Origin: Bacillus sp. AFS088145
GTDB taxonomy: Bacteria; Bacillota; Bacilli; Bacillales; Bacillaceae_G
Assembly (NCBI RefSeq): GCF_002564465.1
Contig: NZ_NUUX01000002.1
Location: 117,660-181,659 of the forward strand
Direction of reading: 5' to 3'
DNA length: 64,000 nt
A model generated the notes under the pieces. It was not told the DNA's origin, searched no databases, and worked only from the letters and a program-made list of their open reading frames with translations. Every line of letters starts with the position of its first letter. The first letter of the stretch is position 1. The translations under genes were made by a program, and so were the position numbers. Shown here one piece after another: positions 19,014 to 27,315 of this stretch.

Positions 19014-19739
19014 TCATTCATTAACCTGTTGAATTCTTCTAGCAAAATCAACAAATTTGAACTTATCAGGGCGATGTCTAGATTGACCGTATTGTAATAG
19101 GGAACCATCGTCTAAATAGACGAAAGTATTTACAACTACTACCATATCATAGCCATCTAAGTCTAAATATTTTTGGTCATCTTCAGTACAAGCTTGTACT
19201 ACAATTTCTTTTTTCGCAAAGCCAATATTTAAGTGTAGAGTATTTTCTATATAGTCAAAAATTGACCCTTCGCAAATTGACCTTGAAAGTTTTTCGACAT
19301 ATGCACTATTGTAGTACTCTTTGTCCAAAATTATTTTTTTTCCGTTGATTTTTCGAGCTCTAACTACTTTCCAAATCGCTGTTTGGTCATCTATTTCTAG
19401 TTGTTCTCTTATAAATTTACTAGGCCACTTCTTTTCAAGAATTTCTACAATCGTTTCTGCTTCTCTTCCAATTTGGTTTGATAATTCTTTAAAACTAATC
19501 AAACCTGTTACCGGGAAATTTAATTTTGCAGTGTCTAAAATAAACGAACCTTTACCTTTGACTTTATTTATATAACCGTTTTGCTCAAGCATTTGTAAGG
19601 ATTTTCTAATTGTATCTCTAGAAACATCAAATTGCTCCATTAATGACTTTTCTGAAGGTATTTTACTACCAACTGTAAAAGCCCCTTTTTCAATCTGTTC
19701 AATTAACTTATGATAGATCGAAATATACTTTGCGTTCAT
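19014..19739 (-). CDS. treR: Trehalose operon repressor, GntR/HutC family
   Basis: Represses treP-treA in the absence of trehalose-6-phosphate. Residues 1-70 are the GntR winged helix (SEKSLMEQFDVSRDTIRKSL, then NGYINKVKGKGSFI); residues about 90-235 are the UTRA effector domain, with WKVVRARKINGKKIILDKEY and SRHRPDKFKFVDFARR typical of TreR. The frame also opens at GTG 19748 and ATG 19745, but AGGTG lies six bases before the ATG at 19739, giving 241 residues against 238 in B. subtilis. It is the last gene of the operon. Confidence 0.93.
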   Translation of the reverse strand: MNAKYISIYHKLIEQIEKGAFTVGSKIPSEKSLMEQFDVSRDTIRKSLQMLEQNGYINKVKGKGSFILDTAKLNFPVTGLISFKELSNQIGREAETIVEILEKKWPSKFIREQLEIDDQTAIWKVVRARKINGKKIILDKEYYNSAYVEKLSRSICEGSIFDYIENTLHLNIGFAKKEIVVQACTEDDQKYLDLDGYDMVVVVNTFVYLDDGSLLQYGQSRHRPDKFKFVDFARRIQQVNE

Positions 19740-19762
19740 TTTCATCACCTAGAAAAATTTTA

Positions 19763-21439
19763 TTATATTCTCACATTTTTCTCAAGAAGGTAACAAATAG
19801 ACTCATATGGGCGTAACGTAAATTCGGTTAAATCCTGGCTAGAATCATTATAATTTGAAATTAGTATCTGCTTGTTATACTCCCCAATAGCAATATTTTC
19901 TGGTAATTTAAAATGAGTATCTTCGCCATAAAAATTATTAACGACTAACAACATTTGATTACCCAGCTTACGAGTATATGCAAAGATTTGTTCATGATTT
20001 AGTAATAAAGAATCATACGTACCTGTCGAAATAATGTCGAATTCTTTTCTTAAATTAATTAGTTTTTTATAATGATGAAACACTGAATCTTCATCAACTA
20101 GAGACTTTTCGACATTTATTTGTTCGTAATCTTTTCCTGTTGAAATCCAAGGTGTTCCAGTTGTGAATCCTGCATTTATTGAATCATTCCATTGCATAGG
20201 CGTACGAGAATTATCTCTTGATTTGCTCTTTAAAATGGCTAGTATTTCACTTTCTGGAACACCATTTTCTTTTAATATTTTATAATAATTTAAGCTTTCT
20301 ACATCTCGATATTCTTCAATTATGTCAAATTTAGGATTAGGCATTCCAATTTCTTCACCTTGGTAAATATAAGGAGTCCCCCTTAATAAATGCATTGAAG
20401 TAGCAAGCATTTTGGCTGATTCTTTATGATACTTTTGATCGTTTCCAATTCGTGAAACAATACGCGGTTGGTCATGGTTACACCAAAATAAGGCGTTCCA
20501 TCCATTTCCTGATTGCATACCTTTTTGCCACTGATCCAGAATTGACTTAAGTGACATAAAATCAAAATCCATTAATGACCATTTTTGCCCATCTTTATAG
20601 TCAATTTTTAAATGATGGAAGCTAAAAACCATCGATAACTCATTCTCAGACGGATTTGAGTATCGAATACAATGGTCAATTGAAGTTGAAGACATTTCAC
20701 CGACAGTAATGATTTCTTCGTTCTTGCCAAACGTCTCATTATTTAATTTCTTTAAATACTCATGAATTCGAGGTCCGTCTGTATAGTATTTTCTGCCGTC
20801 ACCTGTTTCGTCATCAACCATAACTTTTGGTTTAGAAATCAGATTAATTACATCCAAACGAAATCCTTTTACTCCTTTATCAATCCAGAAATTAACAATA
20901 TCGAATATTTCGTTTTGTACCTCATCATTTTCCCAGTTTAAATCTGGTTGGGTTTTATCAAAGAGATGCAGATAATATTCATTTGAATTCTCAACTTTTT
21001 CCCAAGTTGAACCACCAAATTTGGAGAGCCAATTCGTTGGCTCTTTCCCGTCCTTTTCTTCTCTAAAAATATAATAATTTTTATATTTTTTATCTCCATC
21101 AAGGGCTTTCTTAAACCACTCATTTTCTGATGAAGTATGATTAAATACCATATCCAGCATTATTTCTATATCACAACGTTTCGCAGCCTTCACTAATTCA
21201 TCAAAATCTTCCATTGTTCCGTATGCTGGATCAATCTTTCGATAGTCCGCGACATCATAACCATTATCATTTTGAGGAGATACATAAAATGGAGTAAGCC
21301 AAATGTAGTCAACACCTAATTCTTTTAAATAATCAAGCTTTTTTGTAACTCCTCTTAAGTCTCCAAAACCATCTCCATTCGAATCATAAAAAGACTTAGG
21401 ATAAATTTGGTATACAACACTGTTCTTAAAATCCTTCAT
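19763..21439 (-). CDS. treA: Trehalose-6-phosphate hydrolase (phospho-alpha-1,1-glucosidase)
   Basis: Cytoplasmic GH13 enzyme that splits trehalose-6-phosphate into glucose and glucose-6-phosphate. The GH13 regions are DMVFNHTS, GFRLDVIN (nucleophile Asp), TVGEMSS (acid/base Glu) and FWCNHDQPR (transition-state Asp). The N-terminal VYQIYPKSFYDSNGDGFGDL is typical of this subfamily. It has 558 residues against 561 in B. subtilis TreA. GGAG precedes the ATG. Gene order treP-treA-treR is the same as in B. subtilis. Confidence 0.96.
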   Translation of the reverse strand: MKDFKNSVVYQIYPKSFYDSNGDGFGDLRGVTKKLDYLKELGVDYIWLTPFYVSPQNDNGYDVADYRKIDPAYGTMEDFDELVKAAKRCDIEIMLDMVFNHTSSENEWFKKALDGDKKYKNYYIFREEKDGKEPTNWLSKFGGSTWEKVENSNEYYLHLFDKTQPDLNWENDEVQNEIFDIVNFWIDKGVKGFRLDVINLISKPKVMVDDETGDGRKYYTDGPRIHEYLKKLNNETFGKNEEIITVGEMSSTSIDHCIRYSNPSENELSMVFSFHHLKIDYKDGQKWSLMDFDFMSLKSILDQWQKGMQSGNGWNALFWCNHDQPRIVSRIGNDQKYHKESAKMLATSMHLLRGTPYIYQGEEIGMPNPKFDIIEEYRDVESLNYYKILKENGVPESEILAILKSKSRDNSRTPMQWNDSINAGFTTGTPWISTGKDYEQINVEKSLVDEDSVFHHYKKLINLRKEFDIISTGTYDSLLLNHEQIFAYTRKLGNQMLLVVNNFYGEDTHFKLPENIAIGEYNKQILISNYNDSSQDLTEFTLRPYESICYLLEKNVRI

Positions 21440-21508
21440 TTTGATAATCTCCTTGATTTATAAATAAATTCGAAAGGAAGGAAAATAGATTTCCTTCCCC
21501 TTAAATAA

Positions 21509-22927
21509 TTATGAGTTTTTCACTAGCAGTTTTTTCTTGTTAAAGATAATCGTTAAAATGAATGGGACAACGACTGCAACTAGCATAGCGATTGAAAACA
21601 TTCCAATATGTTTAGGCTGAATAGATAAAATTGCTGGAAGGCCTCCAACACCAATCGAATTCGCCATTACACCTGAACCAACTGAAACAATAGCAGCTAT
21701 ACCAGAGCCAATCATAGCAGCTACGAATGGATAAGCATACTTTAAGTTAATACCAAACATTGCTGGCTCTGTTACCCCTAAGAAACAAGAGATAGCAGCA
21801 GGTATTGATACTTGCTTTTCTTCCTCATTCTTTCTATTCAAATAAATGATTGCTAAAACAGCTGAACCTTGTGCAATATTTGATAAAGCGATCATCGGCC
21901 ACAGATTTGTTCCGTTAAGCTGACTCATTAGTTGAAGATCGATTGCATTAGTCATATGATGCAATCCTGTTATAACTAGTGGTGCATAGAAGAATCCAAA
22001 AACTAAGGCAAAGAGCCATCCAAATGAAGATGTTAATCCTGAATAGACTAAATGTGAGATAGCTGAACCAATTTTCCAACCAATCGGACCTAATACTACA
22101 TGTGCAATTAACACTGTTGGTACTAGTGCAAAGAACGGTACCACAATCATTGAAATTGCACTTGGAACGATTTTTCGAATATTTGTCTCTAAAATCGCTA
22201 AAGTGAAACCGGCTAAAATAGCTGGAATAACTTGCGCTTGATAACCAATCATATCGATTTTAGCAAAACCAAAGTCCCAAACTGGTGGTACTGCCCCACC
22301 TGCTACTGCGTATGCATTTAGTAGTTGTGGTGAAACAAGTGTAATACCTAAAACAATCCCCAGAATTTGAGTCGTACCCATTTTCTTTGTAATTGACCAT
22401 GTAATACCAACTGGTAAGAAATGAAAAATGGCTTCACCGATCAACCATAAAAAAGAATGTGTTCCCGCCCAAAATTGAGAGGTTTCAACAAGCGTTTTAG
22501 TACCATGATCTAGTAGTTTAATATCCCCAATTATGTTACGGAATCCTAAGATTAGACCCCCAACAACAATGGCTGGAATTAGTGGTGAAAAGATTTCCGC
22601 TAGGTGAGCAAGTAATCTTTGAATCCATGTCATATTTTGCCTTGCTGCTATTTTAGCTTCATCTTTTGAAGTTTCCTCTACCCCAGCTAATTTTACAAAT
22701 TCATTATAAAAAATAGATACTTCATTACCGATAATTACTTGAAATTGCCCTGCTTGCGTAAAAGTACCTTTAACTATTTTAATTTCTTGAATCATTTTTT
22801 CATCAGCTTTTTTAACGTCTTTCAGCACAAAACGCATTCGTGTTGCACAATGAGTTACGGTAGCGATGTTTTCTTTACCACCAATGTACTGAAGTAATTG
22901 TTTTGCTTCATCACTAAATCGGCTCAT
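21509..22927 (-). CDS. treP: Trehalose-specific PTS permease, EIIBC
   Basis: Takes up and phosphorylates trehalose. Residues 1-80 are the EIIB domain with the phosphorylated Cys 27 in TVTHCATRMRFVL; from about 105 to 465 comes the ten-helix EIIC domain (GxxxPxxTGLHH-like VITGLHHMTNAIDL, and GVTEPAMFGINLKYAYPF). There is no IIA domain, so it needs a separate EIIA(Glc). GAGGAGGGG precedes the ATG. It is the first gene of the operon. Confidence 0.96.
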   Translation of the reverse strand: MSRFSDEAKQLLQYIGGKENIATVTHCATRMRFVLKDVKKADEKMIQEIKIVKGTFTQAGQFQVIIGNEVSIFYNEFVKLAGVEETSKDEAKIAARQNMTWIQRLLAHLAEIFSPLIPAIVVGGLILGFRNIIGDIKLLDHGTKTLVETSQFWAGTHSFLWLIGEAIFHFLPVGITWSITKKMGTTQILGIVLGITLVSPQLLNAYAVAGGAVPPVWDFGFAKIDMIGYQAQVIPAILAGFTLAILETNIRKIVPSAISMIVVPFFALVPTVLIAHVVLGPIGWKIGSAISHLVYSGLTSSFGWLFALVFGFFYAPLVITGLHHMTNAIDLQLMSQLNGTNLWPMIALSNIAQGSAVLAIIYLNRKNEEEKQVSIPAAISCFLGVTEPAMFGINLKYAYPFVAAMIGSGIAAIVSVGSGVMANSIGVGGLPAILSIQPKHIGMFSIAMLVAVVVPFILTIIFNKKKLLVKNS

Positions 22928-22979
22928 GATATCCCCTCCTCGAGCAATCTATTATTTATTTTATAACATTTAAGTTCGT

Positions 22980-23018
22980 CCTGTACGTACAAGATTAGTA
23001 TATTCTTGTACGTACAGG
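22980..23018. promoter_or_regulatory. Two TreR-type operators arranged as a larger inverted repeat
   Basis: CCTGTACGTACAAGA (22980-22994) and TCTTGTACGTACAGG (23004-23018) each hold a palindrome close to the TreR box of B. subtilis (TTGTATATACAA), and the two are exact inverted copies of each other. One fills the promoter spacer and the other lies around the start site, so bound TreR would block RNA polymerase. Confidence 0.8.
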
Positions 23019-23025
23019 ATTGCAA
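22997..23025 (-). promoter_or_regulatory. Promoter of the trehalose operon
   Basis: On the minus strand TTGCAA (23025-23020) and TATACT (23002-22997) are separated by exactly 17 bases. The spacer is occupied by one TreR-type operator. Confidence 0.8.
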
Positions 23026-23033
23026 GCGTTTTT

Positions 23034-23047
23034 TGTAAACGTTATCA
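23034..23047. promoter_or_regulatory. CcpA catabolite-responsive element (cre) upstream of treP
   Basis: TGTAAACGTTATCA matches the consensus TGWAANCGNTNWCA at every defined position. It lies just upstream of the -35 box of the trehalose promoter. Confidence 0.75.
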
Positions 23048-23128
23048 CTTCTTATTAATTTCCATGGAAATCGTTAATCAATTTACTAATTAATTCTTTT
23101 ATCACTATTTACTGAAAAAAAATTTCAT

Positions 23129-23176
23129 AAAAAAACCGTTAACCTCTATCTGTTCCCAGGTAGAGCATTAACGGCT
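23129..23176 (-). terminator. Terminator of the ROK regulator gene
   Basis: CCGTTAA (23136-23142) pairs with TTAACGG (about 23168-23174) and the stem is extended by CTCTA/TAGAG; a T-run follows on the minus strand. Confidence 0.8.
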
Positions 23177-23187
23177 TTTAGTTTTTA

Positions 23188-24399
23188 TTACATAGTTTCC
23201 TCTGTAAATTGATCAAATACGATACAACCCGCTCCTTGTGCAACGATATTATACGCTGTCGATGATTTAATGATTTGAACAGGGCTGTTTGGATAATTTT
23301 TCAATCTTCCTTGTGCTGTTTCGCATGCTACATCAAAAAATAATGGCTTTGGAACTAATGTACCTCCACAAATGACAATATCAGGGCGTACAATATAAAT
23401 AAGATTAGTCAGTCCAATTCCAAAGTAATTAGCCGCCTCTTTTATGACCTCTAAACAAAGTGGGTCTTCCTTTTCTAAAGCTTCTAGAATTTGATGATAG
23501 CTAATATTTTCGACATCGTTTAATTCACTCATCAAAGAAGTAATCTCACCGCGCTTAACACGTTTGATTACCTCTTCTCGAATTGCAGGTAAACTACTGT
23601 ACGCTTGTAGACAACCATATGAACCACATGAACAAAGCTTTCCATGAATATCAACAATCATATGTCCAAAAGCATCGTCCATTTCGTTCTTATTACTTAT
23701 TAATTTCCCTTGTTGAATAATTCCACAACGAATTCCCATATCACTCGAAACAAAAACAATATTTTCGTTTTCTTTACTGAAATTTAGTCTGTACTCTGCT
23801 AGGGCAGCTAAATTTGTTCCGTTATTTAGTAATACTGGGCAATGATTAGCTTTTTCTAAATGCTTTACAATATTTAAATCATCCCATCCATCTGCTAAAA
23901 ATGATCCCGATTTAATTACACCCTTTTCTTGATCAATTGGGTCTAAAACTCCAATGCCAATACCTAATAATTGTCCCCTACTAATCTGATTTTGATCTAA
24001 TAATTCACTTACACTTTTGGTTACAAAATTTAAAGTATATTCTCCAGTACTTACGTTGCTCATTTTTAATTTTTTTGAATCGATAATTGTTAGATTTAGG
24101 TCAAGCAATAGTACTGTTGTATATAAATTCGTGATTTCGACACCGATTAAGTAGAATGTAGTTGGGTTAATCACATACATTGCTGGTCTCCTTCCACCAC
24201 TAGAAACCCCTAAACCACTGTCATATATAAGCCCTTCCTGTACTAATTCATCTAACAACCGTACACATGTAGTATGTTTATATCCTGTCATTTCAGTTAA
24301 TGAACTAACTTTAATTGGCCCTAATTTTCGTATTAAACTATATAAAAGCTTTAAACTTTTGATTTTAGGCGACTGATAGCCTTTAAATTGCCTGATCAT
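23188..24399 (-). CDS. ROK family transcriptional regulator
   Basis: DNA-binding sugar regulator of the NagC/XylR class. Residues about 15-75 form a winged helix; the remainder is a sugar-kinase-like fold with LGIGIGVLDPID, GHMIVDIHGKLCSCGSYGC (the zinc-binding CxCGxxGC) and IVICGGTLVP. The frame can open at TTG 24411, but this overlaps GGAGGAG, and the ATG at 24399 five bases later is the real start (403 residues). It stands beside the trehalose operon, which has its own TreR, so its target is not obvious; the xylose genes 22 kb away have no XylR of their own next to them. Confidence 0.88.
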   Translation of the reverse strand: MIRQFKGYQSPKIKSLKLLYSLIRKLGPIKVSSLTEMTGYKHTTCVRLLDELVQEGLIYDSGLGVSSGGRRPAMYVINPTTFYLIGVEITNLYTTVLLLDLNLTIIDSKKLKMSNVSTGEYTLNFVTKSVSELLDQNQISRGQLLGIGIGVLDPIDQEKGVIKSGSFLADGWDDLNIVKHLEKANHCPVLLNNGTNLAALAEYRLNFSKENENIVFVSSDMGIRCGIIQQGKLISNKNEMDDAFGHMIVDIHGKLCSCGSYGCLQAYSSLPAIREEVIKRVKRGEITSLMSELNDVENISYHQILEALEKEDPLCLEVIKEAANYFGIGLTNLIYIVRPDIVICGGTLVPKPLFFDVACETAQGRLKNYPNSPVQIIKSSTAYNIVAQGAGCIVFDQFTEETM

Positions 24400-24642
24400 T
24401 GACTCCTCCAAAACTATAATCTTATTTTACATTCATTTAACTTTTTATATTTTATGAATTAAGTATAGCTATTTATACGTTATATTTACAGCATTTTTAG
24501 TAAAAAGGAATAAACTTTTTACCGAAATGATTTTTAGTCTGTTTACAAGTAAGGAATTATCCATTAGACTTATGGTGAAAGCATTATTATTTATTAGAAT
24601 TCTTATTACAATCCCGATCGCTCATTTTAGGAGGAAAAATAA

Positions 24643-25461
24643 ATGCATAAAACTGAACATATTTTAGAAACAAGAGATTTTATATTAAATAAAACAAACT
24701 ACCGTCCAACGGTTGGATTAATATTGGGTTCTGGCTTAGGGACTCTTGCAGATGAAATCGAAAACTCTGTTGTAATTCCTTACAGTGAAATTCCTCATTT
24801 TGCAAAGTCTGAAGCAGTTGGACACGCAAATGAATTAGTAATCGGTGAATTAAAAGGCCAAGCTGTGGTAGCAATGAAAGGCCGTTTCCATTATTATGAA
24901 GGCTTTACTTTAGATGAAGTAACGTTCCCTGTGCGTGTAATGAAAGCACTTGGAGTAGAAAAATTAATCGTAACTAATGCTTGTGGGGCTGTTAACACTA
25001 GCTTTAACCCAGGCGATTTAATGTTAATTACTGATCATATTAATTTAGTTGGAACAAATCCTTTAATTGGACCAAATAACCCAGAACTAGGAACTCGCTT
25101 CCCTGACGTTTCTGAAGTATATAACAAAGAATTACGTAGCCTTGCATTAGATGTTGCTGCGAAACAAGATCTTAAATTACAACAAGGTGTTTATGCTTGG
25201 TGGAGTGGCCCTTCATACGAAACACCTGCTGAAATCCGTATGATCCGTACACTTGGTGCAGATTCTGTTGGGATGTCAACGGTTCCTGAAGCAATCGTAG
25301 CTGTTCACGGAAGTATGAAAGTTTTAGGTATCTCTTGCCTAACAAACATGGCTTGTGGCATCCTAGACCAACCATTAAACCACGAAGAAGTAATTGAAGT
25401 AGCAAGCATGGTTAGAACGAAATTCGTTAACCTAGTTAAGGGCATTTTAGAAGAAATGTAA
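24643..25461 (+). CDS. pupG: Purine nucleoside phosphorylase, trimeric type
   Basis: Phosphorolyses guanosine and inosine-type nucleosides in purine salvage. Family motifs are LILGSGLGTLADEIE (phosphate loop), MKGRFHYYEG, SYETPAEIRM (Tyr and Glu of the base site), GMSTVPEAIVAVH and SCLTNMACG (Asn of the base site). Length (272) equals B. subtilis PupG. Two positions differ from what I remember as the usual sequence: NACGAVN where NAAGGxN is common, and GVYAWWSGPSYE where a smaller residue pair precedes the T/S-GP. AGGAGG precedes the ATG. The gene is alone, and a folded repeat and a terminator follow. Confidence 0.93.
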   Translation: MHKTEHILETRDFILNKTNYRPTVGLILGSGLGTLADEIENSVVIPYSEIPHFAKSEAVGHANELVIGELKGQAVVAMKGRFHYYEGFTLDEVTFPVRVMKALGVEKLIVTNACGAVNTSFNPGDLMLITDHINLVGTNPLIGPNNPELGTRFPDVSEVYNKELRSLALDVAAKQDLKLQQGVYAWWSGPSYETPAEIRMIRTLGADSVGMSTVPEAIVAVHGSMKVLGISCLTNMACGILDQPLNHEEVIEVASMVRTKFVNLVKGILEEM

Positions 25462-25470
25462 TTCGAAATA

Positions 25471-25625
25471 CGAAATGCGCAAGGCGTTTGATCAGCCCCG
25501 ACAAGCATAAGACGAAGAACGATAAAGGTTGGTTTTTACCTTTATTGGGCTTTGGCTTATGACCTCGAGGGGCTAACGCCTGGAGCTAGTCAATGCGGAA
25601 AGCGTTCGAGTGGCTCTGGAGGAAG
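25471..25625. repeat. Folded intergenic repeat element of the Bacillaceae type
   Basis: Four nested complementary pairs form one long hairpin: AGGCGTT (25482-25488) with AACGCCT (25575-25581), AGCCCC (25494-25499) with GGGGCT (25569-25574), CATAAG (25506-25511) with CTTATG (25556-25561), and ATAAAGGT (25522-25529) with ACCTTTAT (25538-25545). The G+C-rich outer segments (GATCAGCCCCGACAAGC and GGGGCTAACGCCTGGAGCTA) resemble, from memory, an intergenic repeat common in Bacillus, Anoxybacillus and Geobacillus genomes. The base composition differs clearly from the AT-rich surroundings. Confidence 0.65.
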
Positions 25626-25680
25626 TATTACCGGAGAAATATCTCGCTCAACTAGACGGTAACAAAATATGAAATTAGAT

Positions 25681-25722
25681 AGAAGTAAAGAGGTTTTGGT
25701 TTTCCCTCTTTACTTCTTTTTA
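25681..25722 (+). terminator. Terminator following pupG and the repeat element
   Basis: AGAAGTAAAGAGG (25681-25693) pairs perfectly with CCTCTTTACTTCT (25705-25717), followed by TTTT. Confidence 0.85.
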
Positions 25723-25740
25723 TGAAAACGGGGTGTTATT

Positions 25741-26648
25741 TTGAAAGGTATACTATATATCATTATTGGTTCTGTTTGTTATGGCGTTTTGTCTACCTTT
25801 GTAAAATTGGCGTATGGTGATGGTTTTATTGTAAATGATGTCGTCGGTATTCAAATGTTTGTTGGGGCTATATTGTTATGGTCCATCGTACTTTTTAATA
25901 AAAGTAGCTCCGCTAAATCTAATAATGAACAATATATAAAGCCTACAAAGAAGGATGTTTTATTGCTTGTTGTATTAGGGTTACTACTGGCTTAACAGGG
26001 ATGTTTTATTATTTGGCTTTGCAATATATTACTGCATCATTAGCAATTGTACTGTTGTTCCAATTCACTTGGATTGGCGTTTTATTAGAATCAGTAGTCA
26101 ATCGAAAACTTCCTGAAAAAAGTAAATTGTTCTCATTGATTCCTCTCGTTATTGGCACGTTTTTTGCGACAAATGTTTTAACCGATGGAATTGGTTCATT
26201 GAATTGGTTAGGAGTTTTATTTGGGGCGTTGTCTGCGGTTTCGTACAGTACTTTTATATTACTTAGCGGTAGAATCGCTTTAAAAGCAAACCCAATAACA
26301 AAAACGGCATTAATGATTACAGGTGGTTTTATAATTTGTGCGATCTTCCTCCCACCTACATTTTTCACTAATTGGCACTTATTTGCAGAACTTTCATTAA
26401 AGTACGGGCTGATCCTTGGCTTTCTAGGTCCATTTTTCTCTACTTTAATGTTTTCAAAAGGGGTTCCTTTAACAGGTTCTGGTCTTGCCTCTATTTTAGG
26501 GGCAGCAGAGTTACCGACAGCTACGTTAATGTCAGCGATTGTATTAAAGGAAACGGTTGGAGCTCCACAATATTTTGGTATCATTTTAATATTAATCGGT
26601 ATCGTTTTACCTGAATTCCTTAAAAGAAAGTCACTACAATCAGCATAA
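25741..26648 (+). pseudogene. EamA/DMT-superfamily transporter, frameshifted
   Basis: A ten-helix drug/metabolite transporter with two EamA halves, broken into two frames. The first frame (TTG 25741 after GGGGTG) encodes residues 1-84 and stops at 25993-25995. The second resumes around 25989 and encodes GLTGMFYYLALQYI onward to 26648. Joining them near 25986-25989 by restoring one base gives a protein of about 302 residues, the normal family length. So one base appears deleted in TTACTACTGGCTTAACAGG. The second frame's ATG (26001) has no separate ribosome binding site. It could be a true pseudogene or a sequencing error. Confidence 0.8.
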
Positions 26649-26806
26649 AAATATTTTCTTACTTTAAACTCGTAAACATACATTATGCAATATAAATTTG
26701 CTAATGCTTCGAATAATTAAATAGATATTCCAAATAATATTTTAGACTGCAAGCAAAGCGCTAGCAATCAGTCTAATAATCAGTTTTTTTTTGGACTTTG
26801 TTTAAA

Positions 26807-26838
26807 AACAAAGATATTCTAATATCTTTGTTATTTTT
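26807..26838 (+). terminator. Terminator/attenuator hairpin just before the CBS gene
   Basis: AACAAAGATATT (26807-26818) pairs perfectly with AATATCTTTGTT (26821-26832), followed by ATTTTTT. The T-run merges into the GGAGGTG ribosome binding site of the next gene. Further upstream AGACTG/CAGTCT (26744-26774) forms a second, weaker hairpin. Confidence 0.75.
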
Positions 26839-26852
26839 TGGAGGTGTTTTTT

Positions 26853-27266
26853 GTGAGAGTAAAAGACGTCATGTCGAGTAACGTTGAATGTTGTTCAAAC
26901 CAGGATTCTTTACAATCAGTGGCAAGTAAAATGGAATCCTTAAATGTTGGAGCAATTCCAGTTGTTGAAAATGGACAAGTAGTTGGAATGATTACAGACC
27001 GAGATTTAGCTTTACGTGGTATTAATCAAGGTGGAAACGCGAGTGCTTCCCAAGTAATGTCTAATAATATTGTGACGATTGATTGTAACGCCAGTCTTCA
27101 AGAAGCATCAAATTTAATGGCACAACATCAAATAAGAAGATTACCAGTCGTAGAAAATGGGAACCTTGTAGGAATACTTTCACTGGGTGACTTAGCAGTA
27201 CAAGAGCAGTCAGATGAAAGTGCTGGCGAAGCACTGTCTCAAATCTCTCAGAATGATATTCAATAA
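26853..27266 (+). CDS. CBS-domain pair protein
   Basis: A 137-residue protein made almost only of two CBS motifs (about 8-60 and 70-125; GAIPVVENGQVVGMITDRDL and IRRLPVVENGNLVGILSLGDLA), which bind adenine nucleotides and act as energy or ion sensors. It resembles the small Bacillus YhcV/YrrU-like stress proteins. The frame opens at TTG 26838, but GGAGGTG is placed correctly only for GTG 26853. The C-terminus is acidic. No partner enzyme is adjacent. Confidence 0.88.
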   Translation: MRVKDVMSSNVECCSNQDSLQSVASKMESLNVGAIPVVENGQVVGMITDRDLALRGINQGGNASASQVMSNNIVTIDCNASLQEASNLMAQHQIRRLPVVENGNLVGILSLGDLAVQEQSDESAGEALSQISQNDIQ

Positions 27267-27270
27267 CTAG

Positions 27271-27312
27271 AAAAATGGGACCGAACAATAAAGTTTCCGG
27301 TCCCATTTTTAT
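27271..27312. terminator. Bidirectional terminator between the CBS and parR-like genes
   Basis: AAAAATGGGACCG (27271-27283) pairs with CGGTCCCATTTTT (27298-27310). Confidence 0.9.
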
Positions 27313-27315
27313 TTT

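Noticed and set aside
24540..24642. Purine riboswitch before pupG
   Set aside because: No conserved purine-aptamer core or three-stem fold can be drawn in the leader.
26009..26683. 224-residue minus-strand frame opposite the EamA gene
   Set aside because: Antisense shadow of a transporter coding sequence; composition (Pro, Asn, Lys rich) is not protein-like and it has no start signals.
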